This document shows, piece by piece, positions 56,084 through 64,000 of a stretch of 64,000 nucleotides of DNA. The notes under the pieces are model-generated. The model was not told the DNA's origin, did no database searches, and saw only the letters and a program-made list of their open reading frames with translations. Made by a program: the position numbers and the translations under genes. Source of the stretch: Streptomyces sp. A0958 (GTDB lineage Bacteria > Actinomycetota > Actinomycetes > Streptomycetales > Streptomycetaceae); NCBI RefSeq assembly GCF_004795035.1, contig NZ_SSBK01000002.1:62001-126000 (forward strand), written 5' to 3'. Each line of letters starts with the position of its first letter. Position 1 is the first letter of the stretch.

Positions 56084-56545
56084 ATGCGTAAGACGGTTAC
56101 GGGAATGGCTCTCGTCGCCGCCACGGCAGCACTGCTGACCGGTTGCGGAAGCGACAGCGGGCCGGCGGGCGGCAAGGGCGGTGCGGAACAGGCCGACGAC
56201 AAGGCGCCCGTATCCACGAGCCCTTCGGCCGCGGCCCACCCGGGCCATGCGTCCCACACGGTGACGCTGGAGGTCGACGGCACGGGCAAGACCAATGTCA
56301 TGTATAACGCCGCCAGCCAGGGCTTCGAGGAGAAGACGCTTCCGTGGACGCTCACGGAGACCGTCGAACTCACCGCGGCCGAGCAGAAGGTGGGCTATCT
56401 CGTGACCGTCGTCCCGGGGAGCGTGATGGGCGCTGACGGGATGCTCAAGCAGGCGCCCTGCGTCATCAAGGTCGACGGCAAGAGGGTGGTGGACAACGCG
56501 GCCGGCAAGAACGAGAAGGGCTGCACCTACACGATCAAGGGGTAG
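56084..56545 (+). CDS. Small putative lipoprotein
   Basis: Predicted 153 residues. Sec signal MRKTVTGMALVAATAALLTG followed by lipobox Cys21. The mature part (SHTVTLEVDGTGKTNVMYNA, EEKTLPWTLTETVELTAAEQ, VGYLVTVVPGSVMGADGMLK, PCVIKVDGKRVVDNAAG) is short and beta-rich and matches a mycobacterial/streptomycete lipoprotein group of the MmpS-like beta-sandwich. The match is by pattern. The 37-bp palindrome sits just before its start. Confidence 0.72.
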   Translation: MRKTVTGMALVAATAALLTGCGSDSGPAGGKGGAEQADDKAPVSTSPSAAAHPGHASHTVTLEVDGTGKTNVMYNAASQGFEEKTLPWTLTETVELTAAEQKVGYLVTVVPGSVMGADGMLKQAPCVIKVDGKRVVDNAAGKNEKGCTYTIKG

Positions 56546-56616
56546 CCCCCTCCCTCCCCCCGCGTGCTCCGCATCACCCTGGACAGCGCCGTGACCGCCG
56601 GGTAACTTCTAACCAA

Positions 56617-56636
56617 GGCTGAGCAAGCGCTTAGCC
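56617..56636. promoter_or_regulatory. Candidate TetR-type operator upstream of acyl-CoA dehydrogenase
   Basis: GGCTGAGCAAGCGCTTAGCC is an imperfect 20-bp palindrome (outer GGCT-N-AGC / GCT-N-AGCC). It lies 71 bases before the GTG of the acyl-CoA dehydrogenase, where a repressor of fatty-acid oxidation would be expected. Confidence 0.55.
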
Positions 56637-56707
56637 ATGTCGGAGAAGAACCTCAGCAGGGTCCGGCAGACCGCAGCAGCCGAGATCGCCGATCAGGGAG
56701 GCACCCC

Positions 56708-57865
56708 GTGCGCCGTACGGTATTCAACGAGGACCACGAGGCGTTCCGGGAGACCATCCGCGCCTTCATCGCGGCCGAGGTCGTGCCCGTGTACGACGAG
56801 TGGTTCGCCGCGGGGCAGGCGCCGCGCGACTTCTATCTGAAGCTTGCGGAGCTGGGCGTCTTCGGGATCACGGTCGACGAGGCGTACGACGGGGCGGGCA
56901 TCGACTCGCACAAGTACGAGGCGGTCATCTACGAGGAGACCGCTCGGGCGGGCGTCTCCTTCGGTGGTTCCGGGGTGCACACGCTGCTCGGCCTGCCGTA
57001 CATCAAGATGCTCGCCACCGACGAGCAGAAGAAGCGCTGGCTGCCGAAGTTCGTCACCGGCGAGGAGATGTGGGCCCTCGCGATGACCGAGCCGGGCACC
57101 GGGTCGGACGTGGCGGGGATGAAGACCACCGCCAAGCTCTCCGAGGACGGCACGCACTACGTCCTCAACGGCGCCAAGACCTTCATCACCGGCGGGGTGC
57201 ACGCCGACCGTGTGATCGTCTGTGCCCGGACCTCCGCCCCGCGCGAGGACGACCGCCGCTTCGGCATCTCGCTGTTCGCCGTGGACACCAAGTCCGAGGG
57301 CTACTCCGTCGGCCGCAAGCTCGACAAGCTGGGGCTGCGGGTGTCCGACACCGCCGAGCTGGCGTTCGTCGACGTCAAGGTGCCGGCCGAGGACCTGCTC
57401 GGCGAGGAGAACAAGGGCTTCGGCTACCTCGGCACCAACCTGGCCTCCGAGCGCTGGGGCATCGCCTTCGGCGCGTACGCGCAGGCCGCCGCCGCCGTGC
57501 GGTTCGCCAAGGAGTACGTGCAGGACCGCACCGTCTTCGGCAAGACCGTCGCCTCGTTCCAGAACACCAAGTTCGAGCTGGCCGCCTGCCAGGCCGAGGT
57601 CGACGCGGCCCAGGCCGTCGCCGACCGCGCGCTGGAGGCGCTGGACGCCGGTGAGCTGACCGCCGCCGAGGCCGCCTCCGCGAAGCTGTTCTGCACCGAG
57701 GTCGCGCACCGCGTGATCGACCGCTGCCTCCAGCTGCACGGCGGCTACGGCTTCATGAACGAGTACCCGATCGCCCGCCTGTACGCGGACAACCGGGTCA
57801 ACCGCATCTACGGCGGCACCAGCGAGGTCATGAAGTCGATCATCGCCAAGTCCATGGGCCTGTAG
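56708..57865 (+). CDS. Acyl-CoA dehydrogenase
   Basis: Predicted 385 residues, GTG 56708 with GGGAGG upstream. The flavin-dependent first oxidation of beta-oxidation. Family marks: MTEPGTGSDVAGMKTTA near 134, NGAKTFITGGVHADRVIVCA, the FAD/substrate loop SERWGIAFGAYAQAAAAVRF, DRTVFGKTVASFQNTKFELA, CLQLHGGYGFMNEYPIARLY and RIYGGTSEVMKSIIAKSMGL, with the catalytic Glu in YGGTSEVMK replaced by the usual position in this long-chain type. Followed 32 bases later by a TesB thioesterase on the same strand. Confidence 0.95.
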   Translation: MRRTVFNEDHEAFRETIRAFIAAEVVPVYDEWFAAGQAPRDFYLKLAELGVFGITVDEAYDGAGIDSHKYEAVIYEETARAGVSFGGSGVHTLLGLPYIKMLATDEQKKRWLPKFVTGEEMWALAMTEPGTGSDVAGMKTTAKLSEDGTHYVLNGAKTFITGGVHADRVIVCARTSAPREDDRRFGISLFAVDTKSEGYSVGRKLDKLGLRVSDTAELAFVDVKVPAEDLLGEENKGFGYLGTNLASERWGIAFGAYAQAAAAVRFAKEYVQDRTVFGKTVASFQNTKFELAACQAEVDAAQAVADRALEALDAGELTAAEAASAKLFCTEVAHRVIDRCLQLHGGYGFMNEYPIARLYADNRVNRIYGGTSEVMKSIIAKSMGL

Positions 57866-57897
57866 GGCAGGGCCCGCAGAACGGCTACGTTCCTTCC

Positions 57898-58770
57898 ATG
57901 AGCACCGCACTCGATTCCCTGCTCGATCTGCTCGACCTGGAGCAGATCGAGCAGGACATCTTCCGGGGCAGCAGCCGTTCCGCGCTCGTGCCCCGGGTCT
58001 TCGGCGGACAGGTAGCGGCCCAGGCGCTCGTCGCCGCGGGCCGCACCGTCCCCGCGGACCGGCCCGCCCACTCGCTGCACTCCTACTTCCTGCGGATGGG
58101 CGACCCGGGCGCGCCGATCGTCTACACCGTCGACCGCATCCGCGACGGCCGGTCCTTCACCACCCGGCGGGTCGTCGCCGTCCAGCACGGGCAGCCGATC
58201 TTCCACCTCTCCGCGTCGTTCCAGACGTACGAGGACGGTCTCGAGCACCAGGCGGACATGCCGGCCGCACCCGATCCCGAGACGCTGCCCACGGCCGCCG
58301 AGATGCTGCCCCGCTACGCCGACCGGTTCAGCGGCCCCGGTGTCGTGGACCGGCTGACCGAGGCGCGGGCGGCCGTCGATCTGCGGTACGTGGACGCGCC
58401 GCCGTTCGGCACGGTCGGTGAGCCGCGCGAGCCGCGCTCCCAGGTGTGGTTCCGTACCAACGGCAAGCTGGCGGACGATCCGCTGCTGCACGTCTGCATG
58501 GCCACGTACGTCTCCGACATGACGCTGCTCGACTCCGTGCTGCTCGCCCACGGGCGCGGCGGCTGGGCGGTCGGCGACGTGGTGGGCGCGAGCCTGGACC
58601 ACGCGATGTGGTTCCACCGGCCGTTCCGGGCCGACGAGTGGCTGCTGTACGACCAGGAGTCGCCGTCCGCGTCCGGCGGGCGCGGGCTCGGCCAGGCCCG
58701 GATCTACACCCAGGACGGGCGCCTGGCGATCACCGTCATCCAGGAGGGCGTGGTCCGCGTCCCCCGGTGA
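57898..58770 (+). CDS. tesB: Acyl-CoA thioesterase II
   Basis: Predicted 290 residues, ATG 57898. Two hot-dog domains: first with DLEQIEQDIFRGSS, PRVFGGQVAAQALVAAGRTV, HSLHSYFLRMGDPGAPIVYT; second with HVCMATYVSDMTLLDSVLLA and SLDHAMWFHRPFRADEWLLY (Asp and Gln/His of the active site), QEGVVRVPR at the end. Hydrolyses acyl-CoA to free acid and CoA. Close to the acyl-CoA dehydrogenase, probably co-transcribed. Confidence 0.93.
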   Translation: MSTALDSLLDLLDLEQIEQDIFRGSSRSALVPRVFGGQVAAQALVAAGRTVPADRPAHSLHSYFLRMGDPGAPIVYTVDRIRDGRSFTTRRVVAVQHGQPIFHLSASFQTYEDGLEHQADMPAAPDPETLPTAAEMLPRYADRFSGPGVVDRLTEARAAVDLRYVDAPPFGTVGEPREPRSQVWFRTNGKLADDPLLHVCMATYVSDMTLLDSVLLAHGRGGWAVGDVVGASLDHAMWFHRPFRADEWLLYDQESPSASGGRGLGQARIYTQDGRLAITVIQEGVVRVPR

Positions 58771-58836
58771 CCCGGTCCCGCGGTCCACGGCCGCGCGTCG
58801 GACATGGCGCGCCCGGCTGCGGACATACTCCCCTGC

Positions 58837-59844
58837 ATGACTGACGAGAAAAGCAGTGGCGGTGGGTCCACGTTCACCGTCGTCGTCGCGGCGCTCGCCA
58901 ATCTCGGCATCGCCGTGGCGAAGGCGGTAGCCGGACTGATCAGCGGGTCGAGCGCGATGCTCTCCGAGGCGGCCCACTCCGTCGCCGACACCGTCACCGA
59001 GGTGCTGCTGCTGACCTCGCTCAAGCGCAGCGAGAAGCCGGCCGACGAGGACCACCCGCTGGGGTACGGCCCCGAGCGGTACGTCTGGGCGCTGCTCGCC
59101 TCCGTCGCCACCTTCGTCGGCGGTGCGGTCTTCTCGATCTACGACGGTGTGCACACCCTGCTCGCGGGCGAGGACCTGGGCGATCCGCTGCTCTCGTACC
59201 TCGTGCTCGTCGTCGCCTTCCTGCTGGAGGGCTTCTCGCTGCGGACCGGGCTGAAGCAGGTGCGCGGCGAGGCCGTCCGGCTGGGCGCGCCCGCCAGGCA
59301 CTACTTCCGGCGCACGCCCGACACCGCCGTCAAAGCGGTGGTGATGGAGGACTCGGCGGCCCTGGTGGGGCTGCTGCTGGCGGCGGGCGGGCTGCTCGGC
59401 GGCCAACTGACGGGCTCCGGGGTGTGGGACGGCGTCGCCTCGCTGCTGATCGGTGCGCTGCTGGTGTACGTGGCCTGGGTGCTCGGCCGGTCCAACGCCC
59501 AGCTGCTGATCGGCCGGCCGGTGTCGGCGCCGATGCGGGAGGGCATCCGCGAGGAACTGCTCTCGGTGGCGCATCTCATCGAAGTACTGGAGCTGACCAC
59601 GCTCATCCAGGGGCCGGACGAGATCCTGGTCGCCGCGAAGGTCGACTTCCTGGACACGGTCAGCGCCGAGCAGGTCGAATCGGCCTGCGAGCTGGCCGAG
59701 CGGCGGCTGCGGGAGCGGTACGCGTCGATCAAGCGGGTGTATCTGGACCCGACTTCGGGGCGGGAACAGCGGCGCCGGGCCCGTCCCGCCGGTGGTGATC
59801 CGACGGCCGGGCCCGGCGACGGGGACCGGGGCCCCACCCCCTGA
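58837..59844 (+). CDS. Cation diffusion facilitator family transporter
   Basis: Predicted 335 residues, ATG 58837. Six membrane helices with the CDF pattern: TFTVVVAALANLGIAVAKAV, SGSSAMLSEAAHSVADTVTE (helix II with the His-Asp site: HSVADT), HPLGYGPERYVWALLASVAT, LLSYLVLVVAFLLEGFSLRT, AVVMEDSAALVGLLLAAGGL (helix V Asp), and a C-terminal cytoplasmic domain (TLIQGPDEILVAAKVDFLDT). Exchanges Zn2+ or related metal ions against protons. The Pro/Gly/Asp-rich tail is extra. Single gene; 3' end faces a tandem repeat array. Confidence 0.9.
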   Translation: MTDEKSSGGGSTFTVVVAALANLGIAVAKAVAGLISGSSAMLSEAAHSVADTVTEVLLLTSLKRSEKPADEDHPLGYGPERYVWALLASVATFVGGAVFSIYDGVHTLLAGEDLGDPLLSYLVLVVAFLLEGFSLRTGLKQVRGEAVRLGAPARHYFRRTPDTAVKAVVMEDSAALVGLLLAAGGLLGGQLTGSGVWDGVASLLIGALLVYVAWVLGRSNAQLLIGRPVSAPMREGIREELLSVAHLIEVLELTTLIQGPDEILVAAKVDFLDTVSAEQVESACELAERRLRERYASIKRVYLDPTSGREQRRRARPAGGDPTAGPGDGDRGPTP

Positions 59845-59861
59845 CCGCTCGGCCGGACGTT

Positions 59862-59951
59862 GTTCAGCCGGGCGTCGTTCGGCTGGGCATCGTTCAGCCG
59901 GGCGTCGTTCGGCTGGGCATCGTTCAGCCGAGCGTCGTTCAGCCGAGCGTC
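59862..59951. repeat. Six 15-bp tandem repeats between convergent genes
   Basis: Units alternate GTTCAGCCGGGCGTC and GTTCGGCTGGGCATC, ending in two GTTCAGCCGAGCGTC. The latter form the last codons and stop of the epoxide hydrolase remnant (stop at 59939). CAGCC and GGCTG of neighbouring units are complementary, so the array can fold into small hairpins and may work as a terminator. Confidence 0.75.
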
Positions 59952-60481
59952 GTGAAGAACTCGGTGATGTCCTTCGTCAGCAGTTCCGGCTGCTCCAGCG
60001 AGAGGAAGTTGCCGCCCCGGTCGAACTCCGTCCAGCGCACCACGTGGTGGTCGCGCTCCGCGAACCGGCGGATCGCCACATCGGCCGGGAGCGCGACGGC
60101 CACGGCGGTCGGGACGGTGCCCCGGTCCTTAGGCGCCCAGGCGGCCGGGTCGTGGGCCATCTCGTAGTAGAGGTGGGCCGAGGAGCCCGCCGTGCCGGTG
60201 AACCAGTAGAGGCTGACGTTGGTCAGCAGGGTGTCGCGGTCGACGGCGTCCTCGGGCAGCTCCGCGGCCGGGTCGGTCCACTCCTTGAACTTCTCGATGA
60301 TCCAGGCCAGCTGGCCCACCGGTGAGTCGTGCAGGCCGAACGCCAGGGTCTCGGGGCGGGTCGACTGGATGACGTTGAAGCCCATCTTGTCGTCGCGGAA
60401 GTGCTGAAGGCGCTCCAGCCGGGTCTGCTCGGACTCGGTGAGCCCGGCGAAGTCGGCCGGGTCGTCGGAGGGGAAGGTGAC
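59939..60481 (-). pseudogene. 5'-truncated epoxide hydrolase (C-terminal part)
   Basis: The frame encodes VTFPSDDPADFAGLTESEQT, IQSTRPETLAFGLHDSPVGQ, LAWIIEKFKEWTDPA, LTNVSLYWFTGTAGSSAHLY and ADVAIRRFAERDHHVVRWTE, the C-terminal half of EHN-type epoxide hydrolases (about 385 residues whole). The first 200 or so residues, with the nucleophile Asp and HGWPGS oxyanion part, are missing. The conserved sequence begins abruptly at 60481, nine bases past the stop of the phosphatase gene. An internal ATG at 60385 would give 148 residues. I infer a deletion fused the two loci. Confidence 0.85.
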
Positions 60482-60489
60482 GGCTCCGC

Positions 60490-61269
60490 TCAGAGCAGCC
60501 CGGCCGCGTCCAGCAGGTAGTCCGTCATCGGGTCGTAGAAGCGCGGGTCCAGGACGTGGTCGTCCAGGGGTACGGCCACCTGGAGGGTGCCCTCGGCCTC
60601 CCCCAGGAACAGGGCCGGGTCGTTGCAGTCCGCGTACCCGATGGCGTCCAGGCCGCGCTGCGCCGCGCATCCGGCCCAGCCGTGGTCGGCGACGACCAGG
60701 TCCGGCAGGGGGCGGTCCTCCCGCTCCAGGCCGTCGAGGACGGCGGCCATCGGGGCCGGGGAGTGGGTGTGCCAGAGGGTGGCGCCGCGCTCCTGGACGG
60801 CGACGTCCGCGAACTGGAAGACCATGCCCTCGTCCGCCATCAGCCCGGACGGAATCCGTACGATCTCGCAGCCGGCCGCCCGCAGCGCCGCCGCCGTCTG
60901 CCGGTGGACGTCCAGCAGGCCGCCGGGGTGGCCGGTGGCGAACAGGACCCGCTGCGCCCCGTCGGCGGCCTTCCGCAGCCGGGCAGCGGCCCGGTCCAGG
61001 GCGGCGACGGTCAGCTCGGGGTCGATGGTGTCCTGGCCGAACCGGTGCTCCGGGTCGTCGCTGACCCCGCACCGCTCGGCCATCACGGCCAGGACGTCCT
61101 GCTCGTCGCGCCACCGGTCGCCCAGTTCGAGTCCCAGCCAGAAGTGCCGGTCGCCGTTGGCGAGCTTGCGGTAGTGCGAGAGGTTGTTGTCGCGCGGGGT
61201 CGCGACGTCTCCCGCGATGCGCGTGCGGACGAGGTGTTCGACGAGGGCGGCGCGGCTGGGTATCGGCAT
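60490..61269 (-). CDS. Phosphatase-family protein (hydrolase of unknown substrate)
   Basis: Predicted 259 residues, ATG 61269. Matches the actinobacterial family annotated as phosphatase: PSRAALVEHLVRTRIAGDVA, RDNNLSHYRKLANGDRHFWL, AQRVLFATGHPGGLLDVHRQ, FADVAVQERGATLWHTHSPA, LPDLVVADHGWAGCAAQRGL, DPRFYDPMTDYLLDAAGLL. HSPA and ADHGWAG are conserved His/Asp positions but no classical phosphatase motif is recognised. Divergent from the glycosyltransferase; the epoxide hydrolase remnant follows directly downstream. Confidence 0.75.
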   Translation of the reverse strand: MPIPSRAALVEHLVRTRIAGDVATPRDNNLSHYRKLANGDRHFWLGLELGDRWRDEQDVLAVMAERCGVSDDPEHRFGQDTIDPELTVAALDRAAARLRKAADGAQRVLFATGHPGGLLDVHRQTAAALRAAGCEIVRIPSGLMADEGMVFQFADVAVQERGATLWHTHSPAPMAAVLDGLEREDRPLPDLVVADHGWAGCAAQRGLDAIGYADCNDPALFLGEAEGTLQVAVPLDDHVLDPRFYDPMTDYLLDAAGLL

Positions 61270-61514
61270 GGGCCCATTGTGCCGTGGCGTGTGCGCTGTG
61301 TGCCCGGCGTCCGGCACCTGGATGTTGAGCGACCGTTCACCCGCCTGTGACCTGGAACTTTCCGCTCCACCCGGCCCTCGGCGTGAAATAGGTCCAGACC
61401 ACTCACTTTGCGCCAACCCGGTGTCTCATTCACCGACGGACGGCAAGTGGTCTATACCTTTGGCACTAGGGTTGGTCACCCGATACCGGGACATGCACAG
61501 CCGTGGGGGGCTTT

Positions 61515-63188
61515 ATGACCGTGCATCACTTGCCGCAACCTCCGTCCGATCATGAGCTGTATTGGTACTTCGGGCCGCAGCGCCGCTGGGTACTGATCAG
61601 CTCCTCGCTCGCCTTCGTGCTCACGGCGGCGACCATGCTCACCTTCGCCCTGCGCACCCCGGCCCTCTGGGCCTTTCTCGCGGTGCTCTCCCTGAACGTC
61701 ATCGCACTCGCGCTCTCGTCGGTCAACAGCCTGCGCGCCCGCCGGCTGACCAGGCGTTCGCACGAGGTGCTCGTCCACGCCTGGAAGCCGCCCGCCCTCC
61801 CCTCCGTGGACCTCTACCTGCCGACCTGCGGGGAACCCCTCGCGGTCCTGGAGAACGCCTACCGGGCCGTCGCCGCCGTGGACTGGCCGGACGCGCTCAC
61901 CGTCTGGGTGCTGGACGACGCCGACAGCCCCGAAGTGGCCGCGCTGGCCGCCTCGTACGGCTTCCGTTACGTCGTCCGGCCCGACCGGGGCCACCTGAAG
62001 AAGGCGGGCAACCTCAACCACGCGCTCACCCTGGGCAGCGCCGAGTACATCGCCATCCTGGACGCCGACTTCGCGCCCAGGCCCGACTTCCTGCGCCACC
62101 TCGTGCCGTACCTGGCCGACCCCGGCGTCGGCATCGTGCAGAGCCCGCAGTGCTTCGACACGGACGAGACCATGGGGTGGATTCAGCGCGCCGCCGGCTC
62201 GGCCCAGGAGTGGTTCTTCCGGTGGATACAGCCGTCCCGGGACGCGAGCGACGCGGCGATCTGCTGCGGCAGCAACGCGGTCTACCGGCGCAGCGCCATC
62301 GACCTGGCCGGCGGCTTCGCCCGGCTCGACCACAGCGAGGACCTGTACACCGGACTCGCCCTGCACGCCGAGGGGTTCAGGACCCTGTACGTGCCGGTGC
62401 TGGTCGCCAAGGGCACCTCGCCGGACAACCTCGCCTCCTACCTCAACCAGCAGTACCGCTGGGCGATGGGCAACCTCCACCTGCTGGGCACACCCGTGCT
62501 CAGGCGGATGGGCGCGCCCTGGCGGATGCGGCTGTGCTTCTACGAGGGCATCGTCGGCTACCTGACGACGGTGGTGAACACCTTCGCGGCCCCGCTCCCG
62601 CCGCTCGTGATGATGATCTGGTACCCGGACCACATCCGGCCCTGGCACGTCCTGCCGCTGCTCGCCCCGCTCTGGCTGTGGCACGTGCTGCTGCCCCGGA
62701 TCAGCCGGACCCGCTGGCGCATCGAGGTGATCCGGGCCAACGTCCTGATGAGCGTGGCCGCCGGGGCCGCCGTCTGGCACACCCTGCGCGGCCGCAGCGC
62801 GGCCTGGGTGCCGACCGGGGCCGGCGGCGGGAAGTCCGGCGCCCTGGCCCGCCGGGTGGTACTCGTCTCGCTCGGCTGGCTGGCCTGCTCCACCTCGGCG
62901 GCGGCCGTCGGGCTCGCCCTGGCCGTCGCCCGCAACGGCTGGGAGCCCAACTGGGGGCTCGGCCTCTACCTGCTGGTCCAGCTCCAGATCAACGTCCCGC
63001 TGATCCGCGACCTGCTGACCGAGCTGCGCCCGGCCTCCGCGCCCCGGCCCGCCCGCGCCCCGCGCACCGGCCGCACCGCCCTCCTGCCCAGGCGCTGGCC
63101 CGAGGCGCTGGCCGTCACCGCCACCCTCGTGCTCACCGCGCTGCTCGCGTCCGGCTGGGTCAACCCCATGCTGCCCTGGTCGACCTGA
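61515..63188 (+). CDS. Processive family 2 glycosyltransferase (cellulose synthase-like)
   Basis: Predicted 557 residues, ATG 61515. Two N-terminal helices, then the GT2 domain: LPTCGEPLAVLENAYRAV, VLDDADSPEV near 134, ILDADFAPRPDF (metal-binding DAD near 183), FARLDHSEDLYTG (catalytic base near 275), and QQYRWAMGNLHLLG (QxxRW near 313), the hallmark of processive enzymes such as cellulose and hyaluronan synthases. At least six further membrane helices follow, forming the export channel. Probably makes a surface polysaccharide; next gene is an acyltransferase. No BcsB or CslZ seen in the window. Confidence 0.92.
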   Translation: MTVHHLPQPPSDHELYWYFGPQRRWVLISSSLAFVLTAATMLTFALRTPALWAFLAVLSLNVIALALSSVNSLRARRLTRRSHEVLVHAWKPPALPSVDLYLPTCGEPLAVLENAYRAVAAVDWPDALTVWVLDDADSPEVAALAASYGFRYVVRPDRGHLKKAGNLNHALTLGSAEYIAILDADFAPRPDFLRHLVPYLADPGVGIVQSPQCFDTDETMGWIQRAAGSAQEWFFRWIQPSRDASDAAICCGSNAVYRRSAIDLAGGFARLDHSEDLYTGLALHAEGFRTLYVPVLVAKGTSPDNLASYLNQQYRWAMGNLHLLGTPVLRRMGAPWRMRLCFYEGIVGYLTTVVNTFAAPLPPLVMMIWYPDHIRPWHVLPLLAPLWLWHVLLPRISRTRWRIEVIRANVLMSVAAGAAVWHTLRGRSAAWVPTGAGGGKSGALARRVVLVSLGWLACSTSAAAVGLALAVARNGWEPNWGLGLYLLVQLQINVPLIRDLLTELRPASAPRPARAPRTGRTALLPRRWPEALAVTATLVLTALLASGWVNPMLPWST

Positions 63189-63203
63189 AAGGTCCTCACC
63201 GCG

Positions 63204-64000
63204 ATGTCCGCTCCCGCCCCCGCCACCCCGCGGCCCGGCCGCCGCGCTCCCGCTCCGAAGGCCCCGCCCTCCCGCCGGCCCCGCTTCCGCCCCGACATCG
63301 AGGGACTGCGCGCGTTCGCGGTCCTGTCCGTCCTCGCCTTCCACGCCTCCGTACCGGGGCTGGCCGGCGGCTTCGTCGGCGTGGACGTCTTCCTCGTCAT
63401 ATCCGGCTACCTGATCACCGGGCTCCTCGTCCGGGAAGCCGTCACCACCGGCCGGATCAGGCTGGGCGAGTTCTTCTCGCGCCGGGCCCGCCGGCTGCTG
63501 CCCTCGGCCGCCGTGGTGCTCGTCGCGGTCGCGGCGGCCGGGGCCTGGCTGACCGTGCCGCTGCGCCGCACGGACCTCGAGAACGACGTCGTCGCGGCGG
63601 CCCTGTCCGTGGCCAACTGGCGGTTCGTCCACCAGCGCACCGACTACCTGGCCGCCGGACAGGACGAGAGCCCGCTGCTCCACTTCTGGTCACTGGCGGT
63701 GGAGGAGCAGTTCTATCTGTGCTGGGGCCCGCTGCTCGCCCTGCTCGCCGTCCTCACCGCCCGCGCGGCGCGCCGGGGCCGCGCCCTGCGGCCCGTGGCC
63801 GTCGCCGTCACCGCCGCGCTGACCCTGGTCTCCTTCGCCCTCGCGGTGCGCTGGACGGACGACTCCGTCTCGCTGGCGTACCTCGGAACGCCCTCGCGCA
63901 TCTGGCAGTTCGGCGTCGGCGCACTGCTGGCGCTGCTGCCCTGGCACCTGCTGCGCGGGCCGCGCCTGCTGCGGCTGCTGTGCGGGTGGGCCGGGGCGGC
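63204..64000 (+). CDS. OafA/YrhL-type membrane O-acyltransferase (3' part beyond window)
   Basis: At least 265 residues visible from ATG 63204, cut by the window edge. Basic Pro-rich start, then RPDIEGLRAFAVLSVLAFHA with the catalytic His of the acyltransferase-3 family near 47, GGFVGVDVFLVISGYLITGL, REAVTTGRIRLGEFFSRRAR, NWRFVHQRTDYLAAGQDESP, LLHFWSLAVEEQFYLCWGPL (conserved HxxSLxxEEQFY) and several helices. Transfers acetyl or other acyl groups to sugars outside the membrane. It starts 15 bases after the glycosyltransferase stop, so it probably decorates that polysaccharide. Confidence 0.9.
   Translation, partial: MSAPAPATPRPGRRAPAPKAPPSRRPRFRPDIEGLRAFAVLSVLAFHASVPGLAGGFVGVDVFLVISGYLITGLLVREAVTTGRIRLGEFFSRRARRLLPSAAVVLVAVAAAGAWLTVPLRRTDLENDVVAAALSVANWRFVHQRTDYLAAGQDESPLLHFWSLAVEEQFYLCWGPLLALLAVLTARAARRGRALRPVAVAVTAALTLVSFALAVRWTDDSVSLAYLGTPSRIWQFGVGALLALLPWHLLRGPRLLRLLCGWAGA

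Noticed and set aside
39725..56636. Shared AAGCGCTT core at the LacI operator and the acyl-CoA dehydrogenase site as one regulon
   Set aside because: The 8-mer is self-complementary and GC-neutral enough to occur by chance; flanking bases differ and the gene functions are unrelated.

Overview
This window looks like Streptomyces or a very close relative. It has very high GC, strongly G/C-biased third codon positions, and frequent GTG starts. It also carries families typical of streptomycetes: a helix-turn-helix/DUF5753 regulator paired with DUF397, a PucR regulator, a peptidase S37, Ala/Pro-rich secreted proteins and a TPR-type differentiation regulator. The stretch inositol catabolism - copZ/copA - citrate synthase - recD2 matches, from memory, a conserved core region of the S. 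coelicolor chromosome. No rRNA, tRNA, CRISPR array or antibiotic cluster was seen.

Layout. 1-3.2 kb: an ABC-2 permease (cut by the window edge) and an unusual alpha/beta-hydrolase fused to an ABC ATPase. 3.3-8.9 kb: a scarred region. A DUF4291 gene is cut in two by a ~4.75 kb element that encodes two different tyrosine recombinases (Tn554-like in layout) and two passenger genes. The distal DUF4291 half is also fused by an older deletion to a truncated P-loop kinase. 8.9-12.5 kb: a secreted protein, a VC0807-type membrane protein, and a TPR regulator with a divergent 37-codon gene that contains a TTA codon. 12.7-19.1 kb: a translationally coupled myo-inositol operon, iolC - aldolase - iolB - iolD - mmsA. 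19.3-22.3 kb: CsoR-type operator, copZ, copA. 22.8-26.5 kb: citrate synthase and RecD2 helicase.

26.6-36.5 kb is accessory: small membrane, VOC, secreted nuclease, PASTA-like and lipoprotein genes; an HTH/DUF397 locus; and a two-gene anti-phage system of the Septu (PtuA ATPase + PtuB HNH nuclease) type without a retron reverse transcriptase. 36.5-41.8 kb: a LacI-controlled sugar/cyclitol cluster (two TIM-barrel isomerases, DUF993, Gfo/Idh oxidoreductase) with a LacI-type operator in the divergent promoter. 42-51.4 kb: secreted hydrolases (GH3 hexosaminidase, S37 tripeptidyl aminopeptidase, beta-lactamase-like), small exported proteins and a 1262-residue ABC exporter with both half-transporters on one chain. 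51.5-55.9 kb: an agmatinase-family ureohydrolase coupled to a thiamine-diphosphate enzyme and flanked by a divergent PucR regulator. 56-60 kb: lipoprotein, acyl-CoA dehydrogenase, TesB thioesterase and a cation efflux transporter. 59.9-61.3 kb: a 5'-truncated epoxide hydrolase next to a phosphatase-family gene. 61.5-64 kb: a processive family 2 glycosyltransferase and an OafA-type acyltransferase (cut by the window edge), probably for a cell-surface polysaccharide.

The most noteworthy loci are the recombinase element and its exactly reconstructable target, the bldA-type small gene beside the TPR regulator, the RT-less Septu pair, and several unexplained palindromes and short tandem arrays. 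All calls come from reading sequence and translations by eye; no searches or computed statistics were available.
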